Source of the DNA: Polyangiaceae bacterium
Lineage (GTDB): Bacteria; Myxococcota_A; Polyangia; Polyangiales; Polyangiaceae
Length of the DNA stretch: 64,000 nt
Direction: 5' to 3'
NCBI GenBank assembly: GCA_947475525.1
Contig: CANJMI010000018.1
Span: 1-64,000 of the forward strand
Part shown: piece by piece, positions 1 to 8,813 of the stretch
Numbering within the stretch: position 1 is the first letter of the stretch
Layout of the letters: the number at the start of each line of letters is the position of its first letter
Position numbers and translations under genes: made by a program
The notes under the pieces: model-generated
What the model was told of the DNA's origin: nothing
Database searches by the model: none
The model's input: the letters and a program-made list of their open reading frames with translations, nothing else

Positions 1-306
1 CTCGCTTGCCCGGCCGGTTTTGACTGCCAGGTCCAATGCAAATCGGCGGGGGCCTGCAGCAACGCGACGATCGAGTGTCCAGAGTCGCTTTAGTGCGCGC
101 TTGACTGCGAAGCAAGCAATTCGTGCACCGGAGCCACGCTCGCGTGCTCGAGCGACGGGCCGTGTTCGGTGAAGTGTTTGTCGTCCTCGGCTAGCTGCGC
201 GGACACGAACGTCGCGTGCGGCAAAAATTCGTGCTCGGCGAAATGCGGCAAGAACACAAAGCCTGAAGTTGACTGTGGAAACGCGTGCAGTTGCAACGAC
301 TGCTGA
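1..306 (+). pseudogene. 3' end of a Cys-rich (lipo)protein gene interrupted by an in-frame TAG
   Basis: Frame 1 is open from the left edge and reads CPAGFDCQVQC...CSNATIECPESL, then meets TAG at 91-93. The same frame continues with a matching Cys-rich pattern (CALDCEASNSCTGATLAC) down to TGA at 304-306. The protein at 8814-10409 has the same layout across this point (CPNTYDCSIEC aligns with CPESL*CALDC), so both halves belong to one ancestral gene and the TAG replaces a residue next to a conserved Cys. It is either a nonsense mutation or a sequencing error. The N-terminal part lies outside the window. Function unknown; the relative is a predicted secreted lipoprotein. Confidence 0.7.
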
Positions 307-330
307 GAGCCGCAAAACTGCGAGTTTTCA

Positions 331-1275
331 TCAGAAGCAACCGCTCACCAGCACGCCGTTCGCCGACACGTGAATACGCACCTCCTTGTGCTCGAAGGTC
401 GGCAACGCGGAGAGGGAGACGAGGGCCGCGACTGCGCCGGAACCCGCCGCTAGGAACGCCGTATTCGAGACCGACGCGAGGTCGTACGCGCGATCGTACT
501 GCGGCTTGACGGAGGGGTCGCACACGGCCCCGGTACACCTCGCCAACACGTCACTCGCGTCCGCGGCGGAGAGCGCCCCGGCGATCACACCCGCTAATGC
601 CGCAACGCCGGCCGTTCCCGCGGCGACCCAAGTCGCAGTCGGCACATCGGCGAGTCGGAGGATCCGCGGCAGCTCGACGGAGATGCGCTTGCGATCGAAG
701 TCTGCGACCGAAAACCGCTGCTCGGCCGACCCGTAGCCCGGCGCGGCCACACGGAGGACATGCGCGCCCGGATCGAGGCGGAGCACCGCCACGCTGCCAG
801 CCACCAGAACCGGGGCGCCGTCGACGGTGACTTCACTCCGCGCCGTCGAAGGCGACACCGCGATCTCAACCTCCGGCAAGCGTGGCTCGAGCTCGCGCAC
901 GAGCGACGCCGCAGCCGCCCGCGCCTCGCTAAACGCCTCAGGCTCGGCGTCAGCCACCGGATAGCGGACCGCACGCAGCAAGGCGTCATCGGCCTCGACG
1001 AGGTGCCCGAGCGTGACCTCGACACGACCGACAGCGTACGCGGTTGTCGGCACCCGCATCACGCGATCAGCCGCACGGTACGCCTCCAGCGCCTCAGCGA
1101 GCCGACCGTCGGCGTAGGCCGCATCGCCGCGGACCATCGACGCTCGTGCACTTGCGCGCTCCGCCGAAGAGGTCGCATCGCGTCGCGACTGGCCGAAGAG
1201 CGGCGCGCTCACGGTCAACGCAGCGGCAAGCACCGCGCGAAGAGTCCAGCGAGAGGAGGTACGCACGGCAAACAT
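331..1275 (-). CDS. TPR-PEGA domain membrane protein (copy 1)
   Basis: 314 aa. An N-terminal signal peptide (RAVLAAALTVSAPLFG) is followed by a TPR-like helical part (about residues 35-125) and a PEGA domain (VTVDGAPVLV...RLDPGAHVLRVAAPGY). The C-terminal half has two hydrophobic helices separated by a loop with a Cys pair, C-x4-CDPS. The ATG at 1275 is preferred over TTG at 1278; it lies 4 bases after the stop of the upstream kinase gene, so translational coupling is likely. PEGA domains are usually surface-associated. The same two-gene arrangement recurs at 10517-13766, and the paralogue also has the C-x4-CDPS loop between two C-terminal helices. Probably an envelope partner of the kinase; the exact role is unknown. 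Confidence 0.8.
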   Translation of the reverse strand: MFAVRTSSRWTLRAVLAAALTVSAPLFGQSRRDATSSAERASARASMVRGDAAYADGRLAEALEAYRAADRVMRVPTTAYAVGRVEVTLGHLVEADDALLRAVRYPVADAEPEAFSEARAAAASLVRELEPRLPEVEIAVSPSTARSEVTVDGAPVLVAGSVAVLRLDPGAHVLRVAAPGYGSAEQRFSVADFDRKRISVELPRILRLADVPTATWVAAGTAGVAALAGVIAGALSAADASDVLARCTGAVCDPSVKPQYDRAYDLASVSNTAFLAAGSGAVAALVSLSALPTFEHKEVRIHVSANGVLVSGCF

Positions 1276-1279
1276 CAAG

Positions 1280-2896
1280 TCAGAAACCGTAATCAGTTAC
1301 GCCGTTGATGACTACGCTTCCCGCGCGGCCTTTCTTTGGTTTCGCTCTCGACGGGGCGGGCGGGTCCGTGGGCACCGAAGTGCCAGCAGCCGCGACCTGA
1401 GGAGCGCCACTCGCGGAAGGCGAAGTCGGCGTGGCTGGCCCTTTGGTGATGCCGTCGTCGCCGAGACGTTCGCCGACATGCTCAATCGGCACCGCAGTCC
1501 CCGAAGGTCGAGCAGCTTCGACACGCTCGGAGGCCGCGCCGTACGCGCCAAGCGGTGATGCGCCACCCTGAGACCGTTCGACCGCACGAGCGCGCGTGGT
1601 CGCCCGAAGCGGCAACGGCACATCCGGTGTTGGACTATCCGGTGTTGCCGCGGCGAGCGCCGGAGCCGGGGTGAGCCGGCGAGCGAGCGGCTCCTCATCG
1701 GGGTTCGACGACGAATCGCTGGCCGTCACGAGAGAATCGACCGCGGCATCCCGAACGACAGTCGAAGCCGTGCTCGAACGTGCGACCCACGCGATCACGA
1801 GCGCGGCCGCAACGGCGACGCCAAACCACGCGCGCCGCCTACGCAAACGCTCGCCATCTTCACGCGAGGGCGTCGACGGCGTTCGGACGACGGCCGCATG
1901 GCTGGTCTGCGTGCCTTCGCCTCGAGCATCCTCGAATCGCACGCGCTCCGGCCCGAAGTGCTCCGCCGTGCCGACACTCCGCGGAAATGCACTCGAGCTC
2001 GCCGGCACCTCATCGCCGCGCCGCCAGTCGGCCGACTCGGCCGCCGCTTCCGCATCCGCGCCCGCAGCCGTGGCAAACTCCGCACCCAACGAAACCGCAT
2101 TCTCGAACCGGTCCGCGAGGTCCCGCGCGAACGCCCGCGCCATGAACGCGTCGAGCGCACAAGGCAACGCCGGCACGCGCTCGGTCGGCCGCAGGACCTC
2201 TCCCCGCGCAATCGCGACAGCCACCGCGCCGGGCGTCGCTCCGAAAAATGGCGGCGCACCCGTCAGCGCCTCGTAAACGACCGCGGCGAGCGCCCACAGG
2301 TCCGAGCGATGATCGACGGCATGGCCCATCGTCTGCTCCGGGCTCATGTAGCGCGGCGTCCCGAGCGCGACGCCCGTCTGCGTCATCGCGGTTTCGTCGT
2401 TGACGAGCTTCGCCACGCCGAAATCGAGGACCTTGAGCAACGGCGAGCCGTTGGCGTCCGCGGTCAAGAACAAGTTGCCGGCCGACACGTCACGATGGTG
2501 GATGCCTGCGCCGTGAGCGACGACGAGGGCGCGTACCGCCTGACGCACGATGCAGGCGACCTCGGCTAACGGGAGCGCTCCGAGTCGCGCGACGCGCTGA
2601 GCCACGGTCTCACCGCGAAGGTGTTCCATAACGAGGTACGGCGCGCCGTCAGCGGTGACCCCCGCATCAAAGACGCGCACAACGTGCCGACAATCGAGCT
2701 TCGCGGTCGCGCGGGCCTCGCGCTGAAACCGAATCAACGCCGTCGCATCGAGCTCGTCCACCGAGCGATTGAGGAGCTTCACCGCAACGATGGCGTCGAG
2801 CACGTCGTGCCGCGCACTCCACACTCGTCCCATGCCCCCTTGGCCAATGGGCTCGAGCAACGTGATGCTCGGGGTGATGGCGAATCCGGGACGCAC
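1280..2896 (-). CDS. Ser/Thr protein kinase with single TM and long Pro/Ala-rich tail
   Basis: 538 aa, GTG start. The kinase domain covers residues ~13-275: Gly loop IGQGGMG at 17-23, ATP-binding Lys40 in VAVK, catalytic loop HRDVSAGN with Asp136 and Asn141, DFG at 158-160, and activation segment GTPRYMSPEQ. The usual Lys two residues after the catalytic Asp is Ser138, a substitution I recall as common in myxobacterial kinases, so activity is still likely. A hydrophobic helix near residues 352-373 (AWFGVAVAAALVIAWV) probably anchors it in the inner membrane, followed by a low-complexity tail. It is followed immediately by a TPR-PEGA gene and diverges from the FHA-AAA+ gene across 115 bp. Substrates unknown. 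Confidence 0.92.
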   Translation of the reverse strand: MRPGFAITPSITLLEPIGQGGMGRVWSARHDVLDAIVAVKLLNRSVDELDATALIRFQREARATAKLDCRHVVRVFDAGVTADGAPYLVMEHLRGETVAQRVARLGALPLAEVACIVRQAVRALVVAHGAGIHHRDVSAGNLFLTADANGSPLLKVLDFGVAKLVNDETAMTQTGVALGTPRYMSPEQTMGHAVDHRSDLWALAAVVYEALTGAPPFFGATPGAVAVAIARGEVLRPTERVPALPCALDAFMARAFARDLADRFENAVSLGAEFATAAGADAEAAAESADWRRGDEVPASSSAFPRSVGTAEHFGPERVRFEDARGEGTQTSHAAVVRTPSTPSREDGERLRRRRAWFGVAVAAALVIAWVARSSTASTVVRDAAVDSLVTASDSSSNPDEEPLARRLTPAPALAAATPDSPTPDVPLPLRATTRARAVERSQGGASPLGAYGAASERVEAARPSGTAVPIEHVGERLGDDGITKGPATPTSPSASGAPQVAAAGTSVPTDPPAPSRAKPKKGRAGSVVINGVTDYGF

Positions 2897-3011
2897 GGCC
2901 GCTATCGTGCCTCTGCCTCTTCGATTAAAGCAATGACGCTATTGAGCTAAACGTAAAGGGTAGGCAGTTCTTCGCGCAACTTGACCGATTGCAGGGTAGC
3001 CTTCGCCCCGA

Positions 3012-4298
3012 ATGGGGACGAACGAAGGAGTAGCCCGAACCTTGGACCATGCGGGTCCAGAGGCGGGCGAGGGGACCGCTTGGCTGCCTGCGCTCGTGGC
3101 GGCGTTTCCATCGCCGATCGCCATCACAATTGCCGCCTTGCGAGGCATTCTCGGTCGCCGCACGCTGCGCGAGCAGGGCTTGCAAGACCTTGAGATTTCA
3201 TCCGAGCACGCGCGCCTCGAGCTGCGTGGCTCCGTCGCCACACTGACGGATCTCGGCTCGCGCAATGGCACGCACGTCGATGGACGCCGCCTCGCCGCGA
3301 ATGAATCGGTCGTGCTGGTCGACGGCGCGCTCGTACGAGTAGGCCGTAGCCTATTTGTGTACCGCGAGCGCTTCAAGGGCGGCCTCACCGCGTCCGCGCC
3401 GCTAGGCCAGCTCGTCTCGCCTTTTGGCCTACGCGACGTCGCGCAAGCCCTCAGCGGAATCGCCCTCAGGCCAACGCCGTTCGTACTGATTGAAGGTGAC
3501 ACCGGCACCGGCAAGGAATTGCTCGCGCGGCACGTCGTCGCCACGCTCGGTCGCGAGACACCGTACGCTGCGGTCAATGTCGCGGGGATCGCCGAAGGCG
3601 TATTCGAGTCGCAGCTCTTCGGCCACGTCGCCGGCGCTTTTTCGGACGCTCGCACCGCCTCGCTCGGCGTGCTCTCGGCTCACGAAGGCGGCGCGGTTTT
3701 CCTCGACGAGGTCGGCTCGTTACCGCTCGCGCTGCAGAGCAAGCTCTTGCGGCTGCTCGACCAGCGCGAAGTGTTGCCCGTCGGAGCCACGCGCCCGCAC
3801 TTTGTCGATGTGTTGCTCGTCGCCGCGACCAACGAATGCCTCGAAGACGCGGTCGCACAGGGTCGTTTTCGGGGAGATTTGCTGGCGCGTCTCGCCATCG
3901 CTCGGCTCGAGTTGCCGCCGCTCCGTGAGCGCGTCGAAGACGTCTTCGCCATCGCGCAACACCTCGCGGCGCGTCACCGGATCGACCTCGACCCGGCGTA
4001 CGTCGAGGTCGAGGCGATGGAGCGCCTCCTCTTGCACGCCTGGCCCCGAAACATCCGTGAGCTCGAAGGCATCCTCCGACAGGCCGCGACTCTCGACCCG
4101 CGACCGGGACTCCGCCTGTGGTGCATGGAGCGCCTCCTCGGCGAGGACACCGCGGCGCGCTCGGGGCTCCTCAGCGAGGACGTGGTGGCAAAGGCGCTCG
4201 ACCTCGAATCCGGAAATGAAACCGCGGCGGCTCGCCGAATCGGCGTGACCCGCGGAAAATTGCGACGTTTTCTCTCTAAAAAAGGCCCCTCGATATGA
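3012..4298 (+). CDS. FHA-AAA+ (NtrC-like) transcriptional activator with altered GAFTGA loop
   Basis: 428 aa. An N-terminal FHA domain (ISSEHARLEL...DLGSRNGTHVDGRRL) binds phosphothreonine. Then comes an NtrC-type AAA+ domain with Walker A GDTGTGKE, Walker B GGAVFLDEVG, sensor AATN and arginine-finger region FRGDLLARL. A Fis-like helix-turn-helix sits at the end (NETAAARRIGVTRGKLRRFL). The sigma-54 contact loop, normally GAFTGA, is GAFSDA. FHA-sigma-54 activators are typical myxobacterial targets of Ser/Thr kinases, and the divergent kinase is a natural candidate partner (inference). The stop overlaps the next start as ATGA, so this regulator is co-translated with the FG-GAP lipoprotein. Confidence 0.9.
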   Translation: MGTNEGVARTLDHAGPEAGEGTAWLPALVAAFPSPIAITIAALRGILGRRTLREQGLQDLEISSEHARLELRGSVATLTDLGSRNGTHVDGRRLAANESVVLVDGALVRVGRSLFVYRERFKGGLTASAPLGQLVSPFGLRDVAQALSGIALRPTPFVLIEGDTGTGKELLARHVVATLGRETPYAAVNVAGIAEGVFESQLFGHVAGAFSDARTASLGVLSAHEGGAVFLDEVGSLPLALQSKLLRLLDQREVLPVGATRPHFVDVLLVAATNECLEDAVAQGRFRGDLLARLAIARLELPPLRERVEDVFAIAQHLAARHRIDLDPAYVEVEAMERLLLHAWPRNIRELEGILRQAATLDPRPGLRLWCMERLLGEDTAARSGLLSEDVVAKALDLESGNETAAARRIGVTRGKLRRFLSKKGPSI

Positions 4299-5560
4299 AA
4301 CGACTGAACGCCCGCGTACCTGCACTCCTCACTCCCGTCGCGGTTTCCCTAGCGCTCTTCGGAACGCTGCTAGCAGGCACGGGTGGCGCCGGCTGCAACA
4401 AGGCGAGCGACCTCGACGGCAAGACCTTCGAAGCAACGAGCAGCACCAGCAGCACGGGCGGCACGGGCGGCACGGGCGGCACGGGCGGCGCGACCAATGG
4501 CGCGGGTGGCGCGGGCGGCGCAACGGGTGGCGCCGGCGGCACGGGCGGAAGCGCTTCTCCATGCGGCGTCTGTGACGGCGCGTGCGTACAGGGACACTGC
4601 TGCCGAACCGGCAGCGGCTTCGAGATCAATGCGTTCCCTGGCGGCGCCGAGGCGATCTGGGCCGGGTTCGCCCAACTCAACGCAGCGGGGCCCCTCGAAG
4701 CCCTGTTCGTCAACCAACTCGGTGAAGATATCCGCACCTTCAGCCTCGATCCCAAAGGCCCGAAAGCGACGATGCTGCAGAGCGTAACTACAGGCCGCGG
4801 AACAACCACGCCAGCGATTGGCGACGTCGACGGCGACGGCAAGGTGGACCTCGTCGTGAGCATCAGCGAGACGATGAAACTCGAAGCGCTCGACCTCATT
4901 CAAATCTACAAAGGCAAAGGCGATGGCACCTTCGAGCCGGTCCCCGTCACGCTCGCGCAGCCCGGTCGACCGACGGGCGCCGCCCTGCTCGACTTCGACG
5001 GCGACGGAGACCTCGACATTTACGTCAAAACGGAAATGTGCCGTGTCATTCGCTGGGGCAATGGCGCCGGCGTCTTCGACGCTCCGACGTGCATCGATGA
5101 AGGCAACGGCTACAGTCCCGTCGTCGTCGTCCACGGTGGTTTCGGCAAGCGAGACGCCTTCATTGCACACAATAACTCGAGCCTTTACCTCGTGAGCTGG
5201 GAAGGCGGCATCAAGACCAAGTCGACGCCACTCGACATCGGCGTCGAGCTCGCGGCGGGTTCGGGCGTGGTCGACCTCGACGGTGACGGTGACGACGACA
5301 TCCTCGTCTACACGAACGCGACGAGCACGCACCCGAACACCGTCTACACGTTCCTCCGCACCGGCGAGGCGGACCTCGCGCAATGCGACACGTACCCAAC
5401 CCCACCGGGCGTGGACACACTCCAGCGCCCGATGCTCGGCGACTTCGACGGCGACCTCGTTCCGGACCTCTTGGCGATCGACCTACACGACGAGACAAAG
5501 TCGCCGAACACGCCCGAGTTCTACCGGAGCGTCAACTACGTCTTTCACGGTATTCCGTGA
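4295..5560 (+). CDS. FG-GAP/VCBS repeat lipoprotein (copy 1)
   Basis: 421 aa, start overlapping the upstream regulator stop (ATGA). A signal sequence ends in a lipobox-like GGAGC (near residues 30-34). A Ser/Thr and Gly-Gly-Thr/Ala linker follows, then a Cys cluster CGVCDGACVQGHCC. The body has at least four Asp-rich FG-GAP-type calcium loops (VDGDGKVDLVV, FDGDGDLDIYV, LDGDGDDDILV, FDGDLVPDLLA), which suggests a beta-propeller on the outer surface. The next gene encodes a paralogue with the same Cys cluster and four loops. Ligand unknown. Coupling to the FHA-AAA+ gene suggests it is itself a product of that regulatory unit. Confidence 0.85.
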   Translation: MKRLNARVPALLTPVAVSLALFGTLLAGTGGAGCNKASDLDGKTFEATSSTSSTGGTGGTGGTGGATNGAGGAGGATGGAGGTGGSASPCGVCDGACVQGHCCRTGSGFEINAFPGGAEAIWAGFAQLNAAGPLEALFVNQLGEDIRTFSLDPKGPKATMLQSVTTGRGTTTPAIGDVDGDGKVDLVVSISETMKLEALDLIQIYKGKGDGTFEPVPVTLAQPGRPTGAALLDFDGDGDLDIYVKTEMCRVIRWGNGAGVFDAPTCIDEGNGYSPVVVVHGGFGKRDAFIAHNNSSLYLVSWEGGIKTKSTPLDIGVELAAGSGVVDLDGDGDDDILVYTNATSTHPNTVYTFLRTGEADLAQCDTYPTPPGVDTLQRPMLGDFDGDLVPDLLAIDLHDETKSPNTPEFYRSVNYVFHGIP

Positions 5561-5578
5561 CGAACGGGAGCAAGTTGA

Positions 5579-6811
5579 ATGACGGCGGCACGGTCGAGCG
5601 CTCGACGTAGGTTGAATGGAGTTCGCGGGTTCGCGCGCGCCTCGCTGATGCTCACCGCGGTGGCGTGCCAGCACGTCACCGGCCTCGACGCCGTGACGTT
5701 CAAGCCGTTGCAGACGAGCCCGGCCGCATCCAGCGGAGCCGGCGGAGACACGTCGACGGGCGGAGGCGGAGGAGGCGGAGGAGGCGGAGCGAGTGCGTGC
5801 GGCACGTGCGACGGTCACTGCGTCGGCACCCACTGCTGCCGCGCGGGCGGCTCGCTCGAGGTGTGGTCGTTTCGGGGCGGCAAAGACACGGGGACCGTGC
5901 GTTTCGTCCAGTTCGACGGAAAAGACAACCTCGAGGCCGCGTTTGCGAACACGGGCGGTTCCGACATTTGGGTGCACGATCTGACGTCGACAGGTCCCGT
6001 CGAGAGCCCCCGTTTCGCGGTCAAGGTTCCCCCCAATTTTCGCGGGAGCTTCGCCTTCGGCGACCTCGACAAAGACGGGCACCTCGATCTCGCGACGAAC
6101 CACTACATCGGCAAGGCTGCGCTGATACACGACATCGCCCTCCATCGCGGGCGCAAAGGTGGCTTCGATGCTCCCGTGTTGTACCCGACCACGCGCTGTC
6201 CCTCCGGCCTCGGCCTCTACGATTTCGACGGCGACGGGGACCTCGACCTGCGCTTCGTCTACAACCCCGGCGCCGAGCCGGCTACGGCGGCGATTCGCTA
6301 CAACCTCGGCAACCTCGAGCTTGGAGCAACCACCCTGATCGCCAACGGCCGCGCCGCCGCGGGACACTACGGCGCCGTCCGAGGTGCGTTCCCCCTCGGC
6401 GGAGACGCCAGCATCCTCGTCGGAGAGAAGGGCGTGCTCGAGGTGCCGACCGGAGTCACGCAAGTGCAGTCGCTCGACCTCGACCTCGGAGGTATAAAAC
6501 CCCTCGCCGGCGGGTCAGCCGATCTCGACGGCGACGGTGACGACGACATCGTGATTGTCTCGGCTGCGGCAGGTGTTAAGCCGAATCGCGTGCTTTCTTA
6601 CTTAAGGAGCGGCAAGGCCACGCTCGAACTCTGTGAAGAATTTCCCCTGCCGTTCCCGACGGACGACCTGAACGAGTTCGCGGCAGGTGATTACGACGGG
6701 GACGGCCACGCGGACCTGATTGCAGTCGATCCCCACAACGAGATTTACACGCCGTCGCAGGCTGAATACTTCGACTCGAAGTACTACGTGCTGCACGGCA
6801 CGTTCCCGTAG
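5579..6811 (+). CDS. FG-GAP/VCBS repeat secreted protein (copy 2)
   Basis: 410 aa; ATG preceded by GGGAG at good spacing, 18 bp after the previous stop. Paralogue of the preceding gene: hydrophobic N-terminus ending ASLMLTAVAC (likely lipobox, about residue 30), poly-Gly linker, Cys cluster CGTCDGHCVGTHCC, then four Asp-rich loops (LDKDGHLDLAT, FDGDGDLDLRF, LDGDGDDDIVI, YDGDGHADLIA). Predicted calcium-binding beta-propeller lipoprotein on the surface. Tandem duplication followed by divergence is the simplest origin. Function unknown. Confidence 0.85.
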   Translation: MTAARSSARRRLNGVRGFARASLMLTAVACQHVTGLDAVTFKPLQTSPAASSGAGGDTSTGGGGGGGGGGASACGTCDGHCVGTHCCRAGGSLEVWSFRGGKDTGTVRFVQFDGKDNLEAAFANTGGSDIWVHDLTSTGPVESPRFAVKVPPNFRGSFAFGDLDKDGHLDLATNHYIGKAALIHDIALHRGRKGGFDAPVLYPTTRCPSGLGLYDFDGDGDLDLRFVYNPGAEPATAAIRYNLGNLELGATTLIANGRAAAGHYGAVRGAFPLGGDASILVGEKGVLEVPTGVTQVQSLDLDLGGIKPLAGGSADLDGDGDDDIVIVSAAAGVKPNRVLSYLRSGKATLELCEEFPLPFPTDDLNEFAAGDYDGDGHADLIAVDPHNEIYTPSQAEYFDSKYYVLHGTFP

Positions 6812-6849
6812 TCCTCGCACCCCCACTTCGGTGTACGATTGAGCCGTTC

Positions 6850-8160
6850 ATGACGCGTTTTCTCGCTCCCGTCACCATCGCCGGACTTCTCCTCACGGCA
6901 GCGTGCAGCCGCAGCAATTTGTTCGCGCTCCCGAACGGCCACTTCGGTACCGGTGGCGCGGGTGGCGCGGGTGGCGCGGGTGGCGCGGGTGGCGCGGGTG
7001 GCGCGGGTGGCGCGGGTGGCGCGGGTGGCGCGGCCGACGGTTGGCCGTGTCCGCTCACGCTCGATGGCCCCGTCGGGGTGGCCGGCGGCGGCAACTTCGC
7101 GCAGCGCCAACCGCGTCTCGCGTACTCGAGTGACACGCGACTGACGGTGACCCTGGCGATGGAATGGACGGTGGGCGCATCATCGCCCTCCGAGCTTCGC
7201 CACACGACCTTCAACCCGTGGGGTACGTGGCCCACGTCGCCGCTCGGTCTAAGCTTCCGCGCGAGTTTCGACAGCGGCGTTTCGTTCGCGATCGCCCAAG
7301 CGCCGATGAATCGTTTCGCGCTCGCGATGAGCGACGGTGGCAAGCCGGCGTCCCCCGACGGCATCCTCTTCGACCCGGCGGTCGTCCCCGGCAGCGGGGA
7401 TATCCCCGCGGTCCAGCCGATCGACGAAGGTGCGCGCGTCGCTTTCATGGCATCGAATGGCGACCGTTACCTCGTCGGCCTCGAAGACTCCGATTTTTCC
7501 ATGCCATCCAGTGTTCGGACGGTGACAAACCTCGGGAGTTCGCTCGTACTCGGCACCCGCTGGCCACTCGCGTGCGGAACGAATCCGAGCGCCGACGCGA
7601 CAGCAACCACCGATGGGTGGTGGGTCGTGACCAGCGCCGTCGAAGGCACATTCGGCAGCGTCGACTGCGCCGCGGTAGCCAATACGGCGCCCAATCGCGT
7701 GTACGTCGGGCGGGTCAATGTGGGCCTCGGGATCCCGGCGCTCGGCACGCTACTCGGAGCCACTGGCACGGTTCGACACGTCGTGATCGAATCGCTCGCA
7801 GATGGCGATCCTTGGTTCGGTTGGCTCGACGACGCCGGCGCGCACGTCGCTCGCCTCGATCGAACGACCGGTGCGGTCGCCGTCGGCCCGGTTGCAGTTC
7901 CCGCCGCGCCGTCCGATGACCGACTCGCCGTGATGCCTTTCCTCGGCGGGGCGCTCGTGGCCCGAGGAACGGATGGCTCCGTGACGTACGTCGGCCCCGA
8001 CGGCACCCTGTCGACGCCCCTTGCGCTCGAGGGACTCGCCGCGGCCAGCGTCGTCGACGCCCTCGCCTCCCCAACCGGCGACGCCGCACTTCTCACCCTC
8101 GCCATCAGCGACGCGCCCGACCGCGTTCAGGTCGCACGCCTGCGCTGCCGGACGCCCTGA
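6850..8160 (+). CDS. Lipoprotein with (Gly-Gly-Ala)9 linker, unknown body
   Basis: 436 aa. The signal peptide with lipobox LLLTAACS is near residues 14-21, then a linker made of nine Gly-Gly-Ala units encoded by a perfect 9-nt tandem repeat. The remaining ~370 residues form regular beta-rich segments (for example GDRYLVGLEDSDF, DGSVTYVGPDGTL) that suggest a beta-propeller. They lack the Asp loops seen in the two preceding proteins. Same strand as those genes with a short gap, so probably the same transcription unit. Likely surface-exposed; no family recognised. Confidence 0.75.
   Translation: MTRFLAPVTIAGLLLTAACSRSNLFALPNGHFGTGGAGGAGGAGGAGGAGGAGGAGGAGGAADGWPCPLTLDGPVGVAGGGNFAQRQPRLAYSSDTRLTVTLAMEWTVGASSPSELRHTTFNPWGTWPTSPLGLSFRASFDSGVSFAIAQAPMNRFALAMSDGGKPASPDGILFDPAVVPGSGDIPAVQPIDEGARVAFMASNGDRYLVGLEDSDFSMPSSVRTVTNLGSSLVLGTRWPLACGTNPSADATATTDGWWVVTSAVEGTFGSVDCAAVANTAPNRVYVGRVNVGLGIPALGTLLGATGTVRHVVIESLADGDPWFGWLDDAGAHVARLDRTTGAVAVGPVAVPAAPSDDRLAVMPFLGGALVARGTDGSVTYVGPDGTLSTPLALEGLAAASVVDALASPTGDAALLTLAISDAPDRVQVARLRCRTP
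6952..7032 (+). repeat. 9 perfect copies of a 9-nt tandem repeat (GGTGGCGCG)
   Basis: Nine uninterrupted identical copies encode (Gly-Gly-Ala)9, the linker that lifts the lipoprotein body off the membrane. Because the unit is 9 nt, slippage would change linker length without shifting the frame. The lack of synonymous drift suggests recent expansion or contraction. Confidence 0.95.
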
Positions 8161-8168
8161 GCCTCGTC

Positions 8169-8774
8169 ATGACGGACAGCTCGCCGCTGCTTCTCCACAC
8201 CGATCGCCTCGTTCTCCAGCTACCCGGGCCGGAGGGGGCGCCGCGCATGGTTCACTACTACGAGTCGAACCGTGCGCACCTCGGCCCCTGGGAGCCTCCA
8301 TTTCCGAAGGCGATGTTCACCAACGCGTTCTGGCAGAATCGACTCTCGCAGAACCAACAAGAATACGTTAGCGGTCAGTCCATGCGCCTCGTCGTGCGCA
8401 TGCGCAGCGACCCGACCGGCCCCATCGTAGGCCTCGCGAACTTCACCCAGTTCGTGCGAGGCGCCTTGATGGCCTGCACGGTCGGCTACAGCGTCGATGA
8501 AGACGCCCAAGGAAAAGGGCTGATGTCCGAAGCCTTGCCGCGCGCACTCGCCCACGTGTTCGACCACTTCAGCATGCACCGCGTGATGGCGAGCTACATC
8601 CCCGTCAACGAGCGGAGCGGGCGGCTCTTGAAGAAGCTCGGCTTCATCGTCGAAGGCTACGCGCGCGATTACATCTACATCAATGGAAGCTGGCGCGACC
8701 ACATCCTCACGTCGCTCGTCAACCCACGCGCAACGCTGCCGGAGTACCTGACCTCCGGCCGCGCCCGCTTCTAG
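8169..8774 (+). CDS. GNAT N-acetyltransferase, RimJ/RimL type
   Basis: 201 aa, the usual size for RimJ/RimL-like acetyltransferases, which transfer acetyl from acetyl-CoA to N-terminal amines of ribosomal proteins or other small amines. Seen: TDRLVLQLPGPEGA at the N-terminus, the core strand VGYSVDEDAQGKGLMSEAL (acetyl-CoA loop Q-G-K-G) and HRVMASYIPVNERSGRLLKKLGF, the typical N..S..L..KLGF end. It starts 8 bp after the preceding lipoprotein stop but is functionally unrelated. Exact substrate not inferable. Confidence 0.88.
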   Translation: MTDSSPLLLHTDRLVLQLPGPEGAPRMVHYYESNRAHLGPWEPPFPKAMFTNAFWQNRLSQNQQEYVSGQSMRLVVRMRSDPTGPIVGLANFTQFVRGALMACTVGYSVDEDAQGKGLMSEALPRALAHVFDHFSMHRVMASYIPVNERSGRLLKKLGFIVEGYARDYIYINGSWRDHILTSLVNPRATLPEYLTSGRARF

Positions 8775-8813
8775 CGCACCCCGACCTGCCCCGACGTCAG
8801 GCGAACCCGAACG

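Noticed and set aside
6952-7032. Phase variation by the 9-nt repeat
   Set aside because: Unit length is a multiple of three, so copy changes cannot switch the frame; only linker length could vary.
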